NCBI GenBank assembly: GCA_004124385.1
Contig: SCKN01000004.1
Location: 62,001-126,000 of the forward strand
From: Fidelibacterota bacterium
Lineage (GTDB): Bacteria; Fidelibacterota; Marinisomatia; Marinisomatales; TCS55
Reading direction: 5' to 3'
DNA length: 64,000 nt
The position numbers and the translations under genes were made by a program. Below are positions 16,088 through 24,860 of this stretch, one piece after another. The notes under the pieces were generated by a model. That model saw only the letters and a list, made by a program, of their open reading frames with translations, was not told the origin of the DNA and did no database searches. Numbering within the stretch: the first letter of the stretch is position 1; the number at the start of each line of letters is the position of its first letter.

Positions 16088-16224
16088 ACCTCATTAGAGT
16101 TCCAGCAACTAAACATATTCTTAATTTTCTTTTGATATTGTGCAATTAGACTACTTTTAAAACAATAAGTTAAAGTGCTACAATTCCTTTGCCTATACAT
16201 CCTCAAAAAAGTAAGTTTCTGTGT

Positions 16225-16965
16225 ATGCAATTGCCCGTCTATTTTATTTCCGATATTCATTTAATGCTTCAATACGATGAGCAAGAAAAGAAACGTCAGG
16301 AAAAATTGTTTCGCTTCATGGATTTTGTCGCCCAATCCGGAGGCACATTATTCATCATTGGAGATTTATATGATTTCTATTTTGAATACAAACATGTAAT
16401 CCCAAAAGTTTATTTTCCCTTTTACCAAAAATTATTTAGTTTAAAAAATAGCGGTGTAGACATTCACTTTATTACAGGCAATCACGATCATTGGACAATG
16501 GATTTCATGGGTGAAACTCTTACGACAAAAGTGTATTTTAATGATGTGTCCATTGATATTCATGGAAAACGATTTTACCTAACACATGGCGATGGCATTC
16601 TTTCCTGGGATCGAAGTTATCGAGTGTTAAAAACAATTATACGCAGCAAACTTTTTATTTGGCTGTATCGTTGGCTTCACCCAACGATCGGTTATGGAAT
16701 TGCTCACGCTATTTCTAAAAAAGGTCGACACTATAACCATTCTAAAGAATACAATGAAAAAGTTATGAGCGAATTAAAAGTCTTTACAGAAACAGTTGTG
16801 GCGGATGGTCATGATTACGTTCTTACTGGCCATTATCACCAGGCAAAGATTGAAAATGTGAATGGCGGGAAGCTGGTTGTTCTGGGTGATTGGCTACAGT
16901 ATTTTTCATATGCTATTTTTGATGGGAATAAATTAGAACTCAAATTCTGGGAAGAAAATGCGTAG
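16225..16965 (+). CDS. lpxH: UDP-2,3-diacylglucosamine diphosphatase-like metallophosphoesterase
   Basis: Probably hydrolyses UDP-2,3-diacylglucosamine to lipid X, the fourth step of lipid A synthesis, at the inner face of the inner membrane. The 246-residue protein shows the calcineurin-like motifs in order: FISDIHL (Asp10, His12), IIGDLYDFYFEY, TGNHDHW, LTHGDGI and TGHYHQA. The GDLYDFYFEY and GNHD forms are those of LpxH-like proteins in the Bacteroidetes group. I chose the ATG at 16225; a TTG at 16189 would add residues not seen in the family. Its stop overlaps the next gene by 8 nt. Confidence 0.85.
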   Translation: MQLPVYFISDIHLMLQYDEQEKKRQEKLFRFMDFVAQSGGTLFIIGDLYDFYFEYKHVIPKVYFPFYQKLFSLKNSGVDIHFITGNHDHWTMDFMGETLTTKVYFNDVSIDIHGKRFYLTHGDGILSWDRSYRVLKTIIRSKLFIWLYRWLHPTIGYGIAHAISKKGRHYNHSKEYNEKVMSELKVFTETVVADGHDYVLTGHYHQAKIENVNGGKLVVLGDWLQYFSYAIFDGNKLELKFWEENA

Positions 16966-18082
16966 GTTAATTATATTAATAATCATGGCTACTTCCCTTT
17001 CTTTTCAAGGCTGTTCTACAATCAAAGGACTCTTTGGGAAAAAGAAAGAGAAGAGCGATGTAAATCTTGCCGAGGTGGAGAACCTGCGTCGTGATTATCA
17101 GGATGGCCAAGTCCAAGCATTGCAAGAATTAATCAGTATGTATAATGATTCAAACTTACCATTCGATGTTCGCATCGCTGCCGGTGATGTGCTGGCTCAA
17201 ACACAACATCCCACTGCAATGAATGCCATCGCCCAAGTCGTTTCTGAAGCTGAAGCACTTGATTTGAGTTTTATGATAGCGTCTATAGAACTATTGGCAG
17301 AATTTCGTAATAATCCTATAGCAGGCGATGCCATGGTACGCGCCATGCATACCATCGATGAAAAATCAAACAAACTGCATATGACCCTCGTACGCAGCTT
17401 AAACAGAGTCCGAACAAAAGACCAGGTTTTGGCTTTATTGGAATTATATGAAGTCTCCAAAGCAAATGTGTCACGTACTAATAAACTCTTAACGGAAACA
17501 CTGGGTGCAATCGGGTCAGATGATGTGATACCAATTCTAGTAACCATTTCCAAAGATTCAGATATTAATATTGCTGTTCGAAATCGTGCTTTAGAAATCC
17601 TGGGAAAGAAAGACCCCCACGAAGTCGCATCTGCCTTTGCTGAATTATTGGGTGACCCGGATATGAATACAGAAATTAGAGAATTTGCTATCAATACGAT
17701 GGCTGGCGTAAAAGAAGAAAATTTGATTCTGGCTCTTATCGAAACATATAACACAGGTAAACGTCAGTACTTCAGCATGCTCAATACGTTGCTGGATGCT
17801 TTGGGTGAATTCGACGACCCCCAAGTGTATAAAGCAACGGTTGATATAGCTCAAAATAATGAATTTCCAATTCCAATCCGATCGAAAGCAATCCGAAGTT
17901 TGGGGCGGTTTGCAGATGATGCGACTGTTAAAATGCTTTTACCGGTTTTAGCAGATGCCAATAATTATCCATTACAACCGGCCATAATGGATATGCTCAA
18001 AACAATGGGAAAAACGGATGTATTTGCGGAAGATTTACGCCGGCTAGCTTTTCAAGCACAACAGGAAGCTGTCATTCAATGA
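16958..18082 (+). CDS. HEAT-repeat lipoprotein
   Basis: A 374-residue predicted lipoprotein: hydrophobic leader MRRLIILIIMATSLS, then FQGC with Cys19 as the lipidation site. The mature part is an array of alpha-hairpins of HEAT/PBS-lyase type, seen in units such as FDVRIAAGDVLAQT, NIAVRNRALEILGKK, TEIREFAINTMAG and IPIRSKAIRSLGRFADD. Such proteins act as scaffolds at the envelope; no enzymatic motif is visible. It overlaps both neighbours (8 nt upstream, ATGA downstream) and so is translated with the lpxH-like gene and the next exported protein. Confidence 0.8.
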   Translation: MRRLIILIIMATSLSFQGCSTIKGLFGKKKEKSDVNLAEVENLRRDYQDGQVQALQELISMYNDSNLPFDVRIAAGDVLAQTQHPTAMNAIAQVVSEAEALDLSFMIASIELLAEFRNNPIAGDAMVRAMHTIDEKSNKLHMTLVRSLNRVRTKDQVLALLELYEVSKANVSRTNKLLTETLGAIGSDDVIPILVTISKDSDINIAVRNRALEILGKKDPHEVASAFAELLGDPDMNTEIREFAINTMAGVKEENLILALIETYNTGKRQYFSMLNTLLDALGEFDDPQVYKATVDIAQNNEFPIPIRSKAIRSLGRFADDATVKMLLPVLADANNYPLQPAIMDMLKTMGKTDVFAEDLRRLAFQAQQEAVIQ

Positions 18083-18843
18083 AGTTATTTATTTTAATAA
18101 TCACTTCGTTTATTTTTGCCCAGGAAGCAGACTCATCGAAAACGGATACTACAGCCGGAGACAGCACTCAATTCCCTGAAGTTATTCTTGAAAAAAAGAA
18201 AACTGAAAAACTCGAGGGAGAAAATTTCTTTTTTGACTATAAAGATGATTTACACGGGCTACAAACTCAAATCGATTCATTGAAGCGTGTCCTTCGCGTT
18301 ATAGAAAGGAAAGGAGCTATGCCCAGTATAAATAAAGAATTATTAAATCTTATTAGAATTCCCGAACTCAAACATCGTGTCGAACTCACCAACGGAACAA
18401 TTGTTATCGGAGAAATCCTTGAAGAGTCAGAAAAACGAGTCATCATTCAAACTGCTATCGGGCAATTGGCCATTGATAAAGATAAGGTAGTTAACATTGA
18501 AAAAGAATCACCTCCAGTGCCAAAAGTAGAACTGATGAGTGAACCGCTTGTAAGCGTTTATCCGGACCACGAAGAAATTACCGGGATAGTGAAAAATTCA
18601 GGTAAAGTTCGTGCAGATTTTGTACGTATAATTGCAAAACTCTGGACTCCAGAAACAGAACTCGCGGCATCAGATTCAGCGTTCGCTTCGGGATCAATTC
18701 AAAAATATACTACAGGTGTCATATCTGATACAGCTATCGAGCCGGGAGCCACAGCTAGTTTTACAATTACAGTTCCTTTGGAAGAAAGTGCTTCTAGAGT
18801 TGAATATCGCACATACGATATTCGCTGGATTATTTCCCAATAA
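18079..18843 (+). CDS. Exported protein with small beta-barrel-like module and FxLYD-like domain
   Basis: A 254-residue secreted protein beginning with a short signal peptide (MKLFILIITSFIFAQ). A short coiled segment (LHGLQTQIDSLKRVLRVIE) is followed by the small module at 98-142 (VELTNGTIVIGEILEESE to IDKDKVVNIEKE), the same type found in three other exported proteins here. Residues 160-254 resemble an immunoglobulin-like FxLYD domain (EITGIVKNSGKVRADFVRI). It overlaps the HEAT lipoprotein by ATGA. Immediately behind its TAA, in the same frame, lies a sorting-domain remnant, so the protein may once have been longer. Confidence 0.7.
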   Translation: MKLFILIITSFIFAQEADSSKTDTTAGDSTQFPEVILEKKKTEKLEGENFFFDYKDDLHGLQTQIDSLKRVLRVIERKGAMPSINKELLNLIRIPELKHRVELTNGTIVIGEILEESEKRVIIQTAIGQLAIDKDKVVNIEKESPPVPKVELMSEPLVSVYPDHEEITGIVKNSGKVRADFVRIIAKLWTPETELAASDSAFASGSIQKYTTGVISDTAIEPGATASFTITVPLEESASRVEYRTYDIRWIISQ

Positions 18844-19119
18844 TTAACATTTCTGATTCAGTTTCAATTATTACAAAATTTTCCAAACCCATTTAATGGA
18901 TCAACAACAATTCAATATTCAATTTCAAAATAATCCTTTGTCCAATTATCTATTTTTTCAATTGACAGTAAATGGATACAAGATTTAATCTATGATCAAA
19001 AATCGGCAGGAGATTATTCAATAAATTGGCAACCAATAAATGTTCCTTCCGGAATTTATTTATATCGTTTGTATACGGGTAAAAATATTAAAACAGGCAA
19101 ATGCCTATACTTGAAATAA
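18844..19119 (+). pseudogene. Orphan FlgD-like / T9SS-type C-terminal domain remnant
   Basis: Directly after the TAA of the previous gene and in the same frame, the sequence reads LLQNFPNPFNGSTTIQYSI, then SK, a TAA (18931-18933), then SFVQLSIFSIDSKWIQDL and on to VPSGIYLYRLYTG and KCLYLK before a final stop. NFPNPFNxSTTIxY and SGIYxYRL are hallmarks of the FlgD-like C-terminal domain used as a type IX secretion signal in FCB bacteria. Two stop codons separate it from any start. It is either the decayed tail of the 254-residue protein or a fragment of another secreted protein. Confidence 0.7.
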
Positions 19120-19134
19120 GTGCACCTTATTTTA

Positions 19135-20046
19135 TTAAGATGTTAGCGCTACCATAATAGCATTTTGTGCATGAAGTCGATTCTCGGCTTGGTCAAAGAC
19201 AATGGAATAACCTGCTTCCATCACTTCGTCCGTAGTTTCTCTTCCTCGCTCTGCCGGCAAGCAGTGCATAAAAAGAGTTTCTTTACCTGTACGAGATATC
19301 ATATCTCCATTCACTTGAAAATTTACAAACAGTTTTTCACGTTCTTCCGCTTCTTCTTTCTGGCCCATGGATGCCCACACATCTGTATAAATAACATCTG
19401 CTCCTTTTACACCTTCAATTGGGTCATGGGAAATAACAATTTCAGAACCACTATTTGTTTTGGCTAACTCCACAGTCTTTTCATCCGGCGTAAATCCTTC
19501 TGGACACACACACGTAAATTTCATGGGCAGTCGTGCCGCTAACTGCAACCAGGAATGGACAATATTATTACCATCTCCAACATAGCATACATGAAGATTA
19601 TCTAACGAACCCCTGTGTTCGCTTATAGTTAATATATCTGCCATAATTTGGCAGGGATGATTATAATCGGTAAGGCCGTTCACAATAGGTGAATCAGAAT
19701 ATTCGGCCAATTCCATAATATGGGCATGATCAAATAGTCGAGCCATAATAACATCATTATATCTGCTCACGACTCGGGCGATATCTTTGATTGCTTCCCG
19801 TTTGCCAATGTCTATATCATTGGGTCCAAGAAATAATGCATGACCTCCCATCCATGTAAAACCTGTTTCAAAGGATATACGTGTCCTTGCCGATGGTTTG
19901 GCAAAAATCATGGCCAACGATTTATTATGGAAATGCTTGAAATCTTCTTTTTGACGAAATTTGGTTTTCAAATCCTTTGCCAGTGAAATGATTTCAAGAA
20001 TTTCTTCTTTGCTCAAATCCTTGATGTGTAAAAAATGTTTATCCAT
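19135..20046 (-). CDS. argF: Ornithine carbamoyltransferase
   Basis: Joins carbamoyl phosphate to ornithine to make citrulline in arginine synthesis. The 303-residue protein has the carbamoyl-phosphate site KPSARTRISFE (usually S-T/M-RTR), the HPCQIMADILT motif, the ornithine-side DVWASMGQKEE, and HCLPAERGRE with the catalytic cysteine. Length and order are normal. It is alone among neighbours on its strand, with a hairpin 15 nt upstream of the ATG. No other arginine genes are in the window. Confidence 0.95.
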   Translation of the reverse strand: MDKHFLHIKDLSKEEILEIISLAKDLKTKFRQKEDFKHFHNKSLAMIFAKPSARTRISFETGFTWMGGHALFLGPNDIDIGKREAIKDIARVVSRYNDVIMARLFDHAHIMELAEYSDSPIVNGLTDYNHPCQIMADILTISEHRGSLDNLHVCYVGDGNNIVHSWLQLAARLPMKFTCVCPEGFTPDEKTVELAKTNSGSEIVISHDPIEGVKGADVIYTDVWASMGQKEEAEEREKLFVNFQVNGDMISRTGKETLFMHCLPAERGRETTDEVMEAGYSIVFDQAENRLHAQNAIMVALTS

Positions 20047-20060
20047 TATTTCGCCTTATA

Positions 20061-20088
20061 AAAAAGGTTTTCGCAGGGAAACCTTTTT
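20061..20088. promoter_or_regulatory. Hairpin in the argF leader
   Basis: AAAAAGGTTT (20061-20070) and AAACCTTTTT (20079-20088) are perfect ten-base arms around an eight-base loop. On the argF strand it ends 14 nt before the ATG, where a hairpin could act as an attenuator or block ribosome access. The short G/C core makes it weak. Confidence 0.35.
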
Positions 20089-20204
20089 GTTAATAATTCT
20101 CCCTTCATCAATTAGGAATTTACCTAAATGATTCTTTGATAAAAATATTGTTTGTATAAATTTTAAATTTACGGTCACCAATTAAAAAATGAGGGGTGCA
20201 CAAA

Positions 20205-20645
20205 ATGAAAAATATTTCACTAAAGAGAATGTTTGTTATCATATTATTTATAACTGTTGTTTTAAGAGGGAATAAGGAATTATTCAATCAATTTGAGTCA
20301 CAAACCATTTTTGTAAAGTCAAATTCTGAAAATGAATTAATCATTAAATCCTCAATAGATGAAATTTTTTATATTTTGAATTTGATAGACGAAAACCCAA
20401 TTTTAAGTGAACAATTTTCTGGAATGATTGATGTTAAAGAAAGAGAATTTGAGATAACTAATAATACTGAAAAGAAAACATCTTTGTTTGCGCTTGATGC
20501 TATTGATAATACATATGCTACTAGAATTGTTGGATTAGGTTCTTATAGGATTAGTTATCTTTCTACAAATTTAAGTTTTATTGATATAGATTATTCATTC
20601 AATCAGTTTATTTGTTTTCCTGTAAAATCAATAATACAAAAATAG
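20205..20645 (+). CDS. Small exported protein of unknown function
   Basis: A protein of about 146 residues with an N-terminal hydrophobic stretch (RMFVIILFITVVL) that may be a signal anchor. The remainder is Asn/Ile/Phe-rich without motifs I recognise. The ATG at 20205 is preceded by GAGGGG at a good distance; a GTG at 20196 lies inside that ribosome site and is less likely. Base composition is more AT-rich than its neighbours, which could mean recent acquisition or weak constraint. It is divergent from argF and ends shortly before a strong terminator. Confidence 0.55.
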   Translation: MKNISLKRMFVIILFITVVLRGNKELFNQFESQTIFVKSNSENELIIKSSIDEIFYILNLIDENPILSEQFSGMIDVKEREFEITNNTEKKTSLFALDAIDNTYATRIVGLGSYRISYLSTNLSFIDIDYSFNQFICFPVKSIIQK

Positions 20646-20691
20646 ATATAGTTCCTCTCGAATCTTTGAGATAACAACACCAACAACGAGC

Positions 20692-20713
20692 CCCTGCCTC
20701 AAATGAGGCAGGG
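20692..20713. terminator. Strong hairpin between convergent genes
   Basis: CCCTGCCTCA and TGAGGCAGGG form ten perfect base pairs around a two-base loop. It stands between the + gene ending at 20645 and hflC ending at 20756 (minus), as expected for a bidirectional terminator. No long T-run follows on either strand, so it could instead be a palindromic repeat. Confidence 0.5.
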
Positions 20714-20755
20714 ATATATGGGAGGCTGAATTATTTTGAACTTTGTTTCTTGTAT

Positions 20756-21601
20756 TTAATCGATCAGCGTTTTGAAGAGTTTTGAATCAGCCGGAAGTAT
20801 AAGCGTTGTCTTCTCATCAATTATTTTCTTATACGCTTCCAGAGTACGGGTGAATTCATAGAAGTCAGGATCTTTGTTAAATGCATTAGCATAAATTTCC
20901 AGTGCCTTCGCTTCTCCTTCGCCACGGATTTCTTGAGACTCTTTATATGCAGTAGCCAAAATAATGGTTTTATCTTTTTCTGTTAATGCACGAATCTTTT
21001 GTGCCTCTTCTTCTCCTTCAGATCGGAATTTGTTTGCTTGTCGTTTTCGTTCTGCATCCATTCGAGCATAAATAGATTCTTCATTCTCCCGGGGAAGGTC
21101 AACTCGTTTGATTCGTACATCGACTACTTCAATTCCGTATTGGTCCGTGGACTTATCACTGGCTTTTGTGACAATTTCCATAATCTCTTCTCTCGTTTCG
21201 AAGATGATTTCGGACATATTGTGTTTACCTAATTCCTGGCGAAGTTCTGAATACACAATATCATCCAAGCGTGTTACAGCAGTGGGAATCGCTTGAACCG
21301 TTTGCAAAAATAGAAGTGGATCTGAAATTCTCCAACGGACGTAATTATCCACAATGAGTGTTTTTTTATCTTTACTTAACACTTCTTCCGGTGCCACATC
21401 GTATTCCAAAAGACGATCGTCAAACGTAATAGCATTTTGAAACGGTATCGGTAATTTGAAATATAGACCCGGTTCTGTAATAGTCCGGACTGGCTTACCT
21501 AATTGTAAAATGACAACCTGTTCGCGCTCATCTACAATAAATACGGTTGTAAAGAAAACAATAAGTCCTAGTACAATGATGACTAATAAAGATCTTTTCA
21601 T
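20756..21601 (-). CDS. hflC: HflC, SPFH/band 7 membrane protein
   Basis: Partner of HflK in the inner-membrane SPFH complex that surrounds and modulates the FtsH protease. The 281-residue protein has an N-terminal membrane anchor (LLVIIVLGLIVFFTTVFIV) and a periplasmic band 7 domain (DEREQVVILQLGKPVRTI, DNYVRWRISDPLLFLQTV). A coiled-coil region rich in Glu/Lys/Ala follows (about 185-250, MDAERKRQANKFRSEGEEE). It follows hflK with the start abutting the hflK stop, the universal order. Confidence 0.95.
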   Translation of the reverse strand: MKRSLLVIIVLGLIVFFTTVFIVDEREQVVILQLGKPVRTITEPGLYFKLPIPFQNAITFDDRLLEYDVAPEEVLSKDKKTLIVDNYVRWRISDPLLFLQTVQAIPTAVTRLDDIVYSELRQELGKHNMSEIIFETREEIMEIVTKASDKSTDQYGIEVVDVRIKRVDLPRENEESIYARMDAERKRQANKFRSEGEEEAQKIRALTEKDKTIILATAYKESQEIRGEGEAKALEIYANAFNKDPDFYEFTRTLEAYKKIIDEKTTLILPADSKLFKTLID

Positions 21602-22557
21602 TAGTTACCTCCTTTATTATTCAAGTTTAAGAGGTTTAGTAGATTCCCGCCATCGCCTCCAGGAATGATATATTTATTAATATTGGGTAAAATTTCTTCC
21701 ATGGTTTCCAGATATAATCGTGTACGAGTCACCACCTTGGCTTTTTTATATTCCACCAACATTGCGTTAAATCTTGCAACTTCACCTTCCGCACGACTGA
21801 CTCGTGCTTCTCTAAAACCTTCTGCTTCGCTAATCATAGCTTGGGCTTCTCCCCTGGCTTTTGGGATTATATCGTTTCTGTAACCTTCCGCTTGGTTGAT
21901 CATTCGGTTTTTATCTTCCTTGGCAGAGGCCACATCCTTAAAAGCAGCCCTAACTTGCTTGGGAGGCGATACATCCTGAAGCTGTACGGCTACAACCAAA
22001 ATTCCAGAGCCATACTTGTCCAAAATACTTTGCAGTAAGTCCTTTGTTTCTTCCTGGATTAAAAATTTTCCTGATGTGAGAGCTTCATCAATTTTATGTT
22101 TACCGATAACAGTTCTTAATGACGCTTCTGCAGCCTCTCTTACTGTTAGGACCGGCTTTACAAAATTGAAAAGGTAACTTGCTGCATCTTTTATTTTGTA
22201 CTGTACAATCAGTTCAGCATCAACAATGTTTTCATCACCGGTGAGCATAAGGCTTTCTTTTTCTATAGCACGATATTGATTATTTCCCATAGTTCGGAAC
22301 CCGATTTCTACACGTTTTACTTCTGTAACTTTTGGTGTTTGAACTGTTTCTATGGGATAGGGCCAATGATAGTTTAATCCTGATTGAGTGATGCTGGTAT
22401 GCTTTCCAAATGTCTGCACAACACCCACTTCATCAGGACCTACAACATAGGTACCTGTCAACAACCAAAAGACCAATCCTATGCCAATCATAGGAAAAAT
22501 TCCTAGAACAGGAATACTGACCTCTTTATCGCCGATTATAACTCGTTTAGTTTGCAT
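21601..22557 (-). CDS. hflK: HflK, SPFH/band 7 membrane protein
   Basis: Forms the HflKC complex that controls FtsH. The 318-residue protein has a membrane anchor at about 15-38 (PVLGIFPMIGIGLVFWLL), then the SPFH domain (TYVVGPDEVGVVQTFGKH, GLNYHWPYPIETVQ) and the HflK-typical VAVQLQDVSPPKQVRAAFKD. A coiled coil ends near 290. The glycine-rich N-terminal tail of proteobacterial HflK is absent. It lies 24 nt after rpoN on the same strand and is followed directly by hflC. Confidence 0.95.
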   Translation of the reverse strand: MQTKRVIIGDKEVSIPVLGIFPMIGIGLVFWLLTGTYVVGPDEVGVVQTFGKHTSITQSGLNYHWPYPIETVQTPKVTEVKRVEIGFRTMGNNQYRAIEKESLMLTGDENIVDAELIVQYKIKDAASYLFNFVKPVLTVREAAEASLRTVIGKHKIDEALTSGKFLIQEETKDLLQSILDKYGSGILVVAVQLQDVSPPKQVRAAFKDVASAKEDKNRMINQAEGYRNDIIPKARGEAQAMISEAEGFREARVSRAEGEVARFNAMLVEYKKAKVVTRTRLYLETMEEILPNINKYIIPGGDGGNLLNLLNLNNKGGN

Positions 22558-22581
22558 TATTTTTCTCCATTTTATGTTTAA

Positions 22582-23913
22582 TCATATTTGTTTACGCAAC
22601 CGGGCCACGGGAACATGAAGCTGTTCACGATACTTTGCCACGGTTCTTCGCGCCACAGGATATCCCTGTTTATTTAACAAATCTTTTAATTTTTCATCGG
22701 TATAGGGATGTCGTTTAACTTCCTCATCCAGTAATTTTTTCAATAGGCGTTTAATCTGTAGAGTACTTATTTCCTCTCCACTTGTTGTTAACATCCCTTC
22801 TGTGAAGTATGATTTTAACTCATAAATACCATACGGTGTATCCACATATTTTCCTCTTGTTGATCTGCTTAAAGTCGAAACATCCACTCCTATTGCATCA
22901 GCGATATCCTGGAGTTTCATAGGCTTGAGTTGATCAATATTCCCTTCGAAAAATTCTGGCTGTCGTTTAATAATTTCTTGCATAACACGCGTAAGTGTTT
23001 TTCGTCGATCGGAAATAGCATCTACAAACCATTCAGCAGTATCCACTTTTTCCTTAATAAATGATTTGGTTTTTTTATCCAATTCACCTGCCAACATATC
23101 CACGTATTCACGACTCACTTGTACTTCGGGCAGCCAGCTGTCATTCACTACAACCACCCAATTATCATCTCGTGTATACACAATCAATTCCGGTATAACC
23201 GAAATGGTTTCTGCCCCTTCATGGCCAGCACCCGGTTTTGGATTCAAATGGCTGATAACTTCCAACGCATGTTTCAATTCTTCTTCGGAATATCCAGCTT
23301 TTTGCGAAAGGTGTTCATAACGATGATTGGCAACTTCATCAAAATATTCATGTACAAGTTTATATGCGACCGGATATTCTGTTTTATCGATCTGAATAAG
23401 TAAACATTCCTGTAAATCCCGTGCGGCTATTCCAGAAGGTTCAAATGTTTGGACTGTTTTCAATATAGAAAGCACATCCATTAAATCCGTTTCATAACGG
23501 TCACTAATGAGTTCCAAATCAACAGCTAAATATCCATTTTCATCCAAGTTATAAATGATTTCTTCTGCCACTGCACGTTCTTTGGAATTAAAATCATAAA
23601 GATTCAGTTGATCTGACAATGATTCCACAAAATCCTTTGTTTGAAGAATAGGCATATCTTTGTATTCTTTTTTTTCGTAAACGTTTGGAGGTTCATATTC
23701 ATACTCTATTTCCCAATCAAGCCCATCTTCATCGGTTGTTTCCTCTTCAGGTTCCGTAGTGCCTTCCATTTGATCCAAGGCAGGGTTTGATTCCAATTCT
23801 TCCAGAATACGTTCTTCTAGATTTACAGCATTAAGCTGAAGAATCGTTGCCTGGAGAATTTGCTGTGGCTGAATTGTTTGTTTTTGTTCTAATCGTTGCT
23901 GCAGCTTTGCCAT
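22582..23913 (-). CDS. rpoN: RNA polymerase sigma-54 factor
   Basis: Directs RNA polymerase to -24/-12 promoters that need an AAA+ activator. The 443-residue protein has the Gln-rich region I (LQQRLEQKQTIQPQQILQAT), an acidic linker (PEEETTDEDGLDWEIEYE), the core-binding region and the C-terminal RpoN box ARRTVAKYREQL, ending LHVPVARLRKQI. Length is normal for the short FCB form. I see no sigma-54 activator gene in the window. Confidence 0.96.
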   Translation of the reverse strand: MAKLQQRLEQKQTIQPQQILQATILQLNAVNLEERILEELESNPALDQMEGTTEPEEETTDEDGLDWEIEYEYEPPNVYEKKEYKDMPILQTKDFVESLSDQLNLYDFNSKERAVAEEIIYNLDENGYLAVDLELISDRYETDLMDVLSILKTVQTFEPSGIAARDLQECLLIQIDKTEYPVAYKLVHEYFDEVANHRYEHLSQKAGYSEEELKHALEVISHLNPKPGAGHEGAETISVIPELIVYTRDDNWVVVVNDSWLPEVQVSREYVDMLAGELDKKTKSFIKEKVDTAEWFVDAISDRRKTLTRVMQEIIKRQPEFFEGNIDQLKPMKLQDIADAIGVDVSTLSRSTRGKYVDTPYGIYELKSYFTEGMLTTSGEEISTLQIKRLLKKLLDEEVKRHPYTDEKLKDLLNKQGYPVARRTVAKYREQLHVPVARLRKQI

Positions 23914-23986
23914 TGGGATTCTATAAAAAAGTGAATAAAGATGTTATGAAAATTCTGATAAATCCTAATTTTAAAACCCCTATGTA

Positions 23987-24056
23987 TTTCCCCTATAACA
24001 GGGGAAACATAAGAACTTTGAAGAATCCTAGTTATCCCCCGGTTACAGGGGGATAA
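23987..24056. repeat. Pair of hairpins in the lptB-rpoN gap
   Basis: Two similar palindromes lie 24 bases apart: TTTCCCC-tataaca-GGGGAAA (23987-24007) and TTATCCCCC-ggttaca-GGGGGATAA (24032-24056). Both have seven-base loops and a C-run/G-run stem, so they look like copies of one REP-type element. The 212-nt gap between lptB and rpoN holds nothing else that I can recognise. Confidence 0.5.
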
Positions 24057-24125
24057 TGGGGGTTTATTAAAAAAGTGTCTCATGAAAATTCTTTCCTTAT
24101 AATATTAATATCCACGGGAATATTC

Positions 24126-24860
24126 TCAATCCAGCTTAAATTTTTCGCCTAAATATAATCGACGTGTTTCTTCATCATTCGCCAGAAATTCAGATGTGCC
24201 GGAATTCAAAATGCGGCCATCAAATAATAAATAAGAACGGTCGGTAATGGAGAGCGTTTCACGAACGTTATGGTCCGTAATCAATACACCGATATTGCGA
24301 TCTTTCAATGAGCGAACAATTTGCTGAATATCTTCCACAGCAATGGGGTCCACACCGGCAAATGGTTCATCTAACAAAATAAAATTTGGATCCATAGACA
24401 ACGCCCTGCAAATTTCCACGCGGCGCCTTTCTCCTCCGGATAGTGTATTGCCTAAACTTTTTCGCAGGTGGGTGATGGATAGTTCTTCAAGTAACTTATC
24501 TATTATTTCCTGTTGTTCTTGTTTTGAAAGTGATGTCATTTCCAGTACCAGTTTCAAATTATCTTCCACAGAAAGCTTACCAAAAATAGATGCCTCCTGG
24601 GCCAGATAACCAATTCCTTTTCGTGCCCGCAAATACATAGCATCATGAGTTATTTCATGTTCATCTAAAATTATCTGCCCTTTAGTCGGTTTAACCATGC
24701 CTGTAATCATATAAAATGTTGTTGTTTTTCCGGCGCCGTTTGGACCCAACAAACCTACAATCTCGCCTTGGCTCACTTCCAGATCCACACCAGATACAAC
24801 CCAGCGGGAGCCGTATTGTTTAGACAGATTTTGTCCTTTGAGTGTTTGTTTACTGCTCAT
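24126..24860 (-). CDS. lptB: LPS export ABC transporter ATPase LptB
   Basis: Cytoplasmic ATPase that powers extraction of LPS from the inner membrane with LptF/G. The 244-residue protein has Walker A (GPNGAGKTT), the Q-loop region YLAQEASIFGKLSVEDN (LptB-specific), the signature LSGGERRRVEI and Walker B ILLDEPFAGVDP, followed by the H-loop (LITDHNVRETL). The gene overlaps the 3' end of lptC by 11 nt. lptF/G are not in the window. Confidence 0.95.
   Translation of the reverse strand: MSSKQTLKGQNLSKQYGSRWVVSGVDLEVSQGEIVGLLGPNGAGKTTTFYMITGMVKPTKGQIILDEHEITHDAMYLRARKGIGYLAQEASIFGKLSVEDNLKLVLEMTSLSKQEQQEIIDKLLEELSITHLRKSLGNTLSGGERRRVEICRALSMDPNFILLDEPFAGVDPIAVEDIQQIVRSLKDRNIGVLITDHNVRETLSITDRSYLLFDGRILNSGTSEFLANDEETRRLYLGEKFKLD

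Noticed and set aside
17197-17754. 185-codon open frame antisense to the HEAT lipoprotein
   Set aside because: It is a shadow of the repeat-rich coding sequence; no ribosome site or recognisable family.
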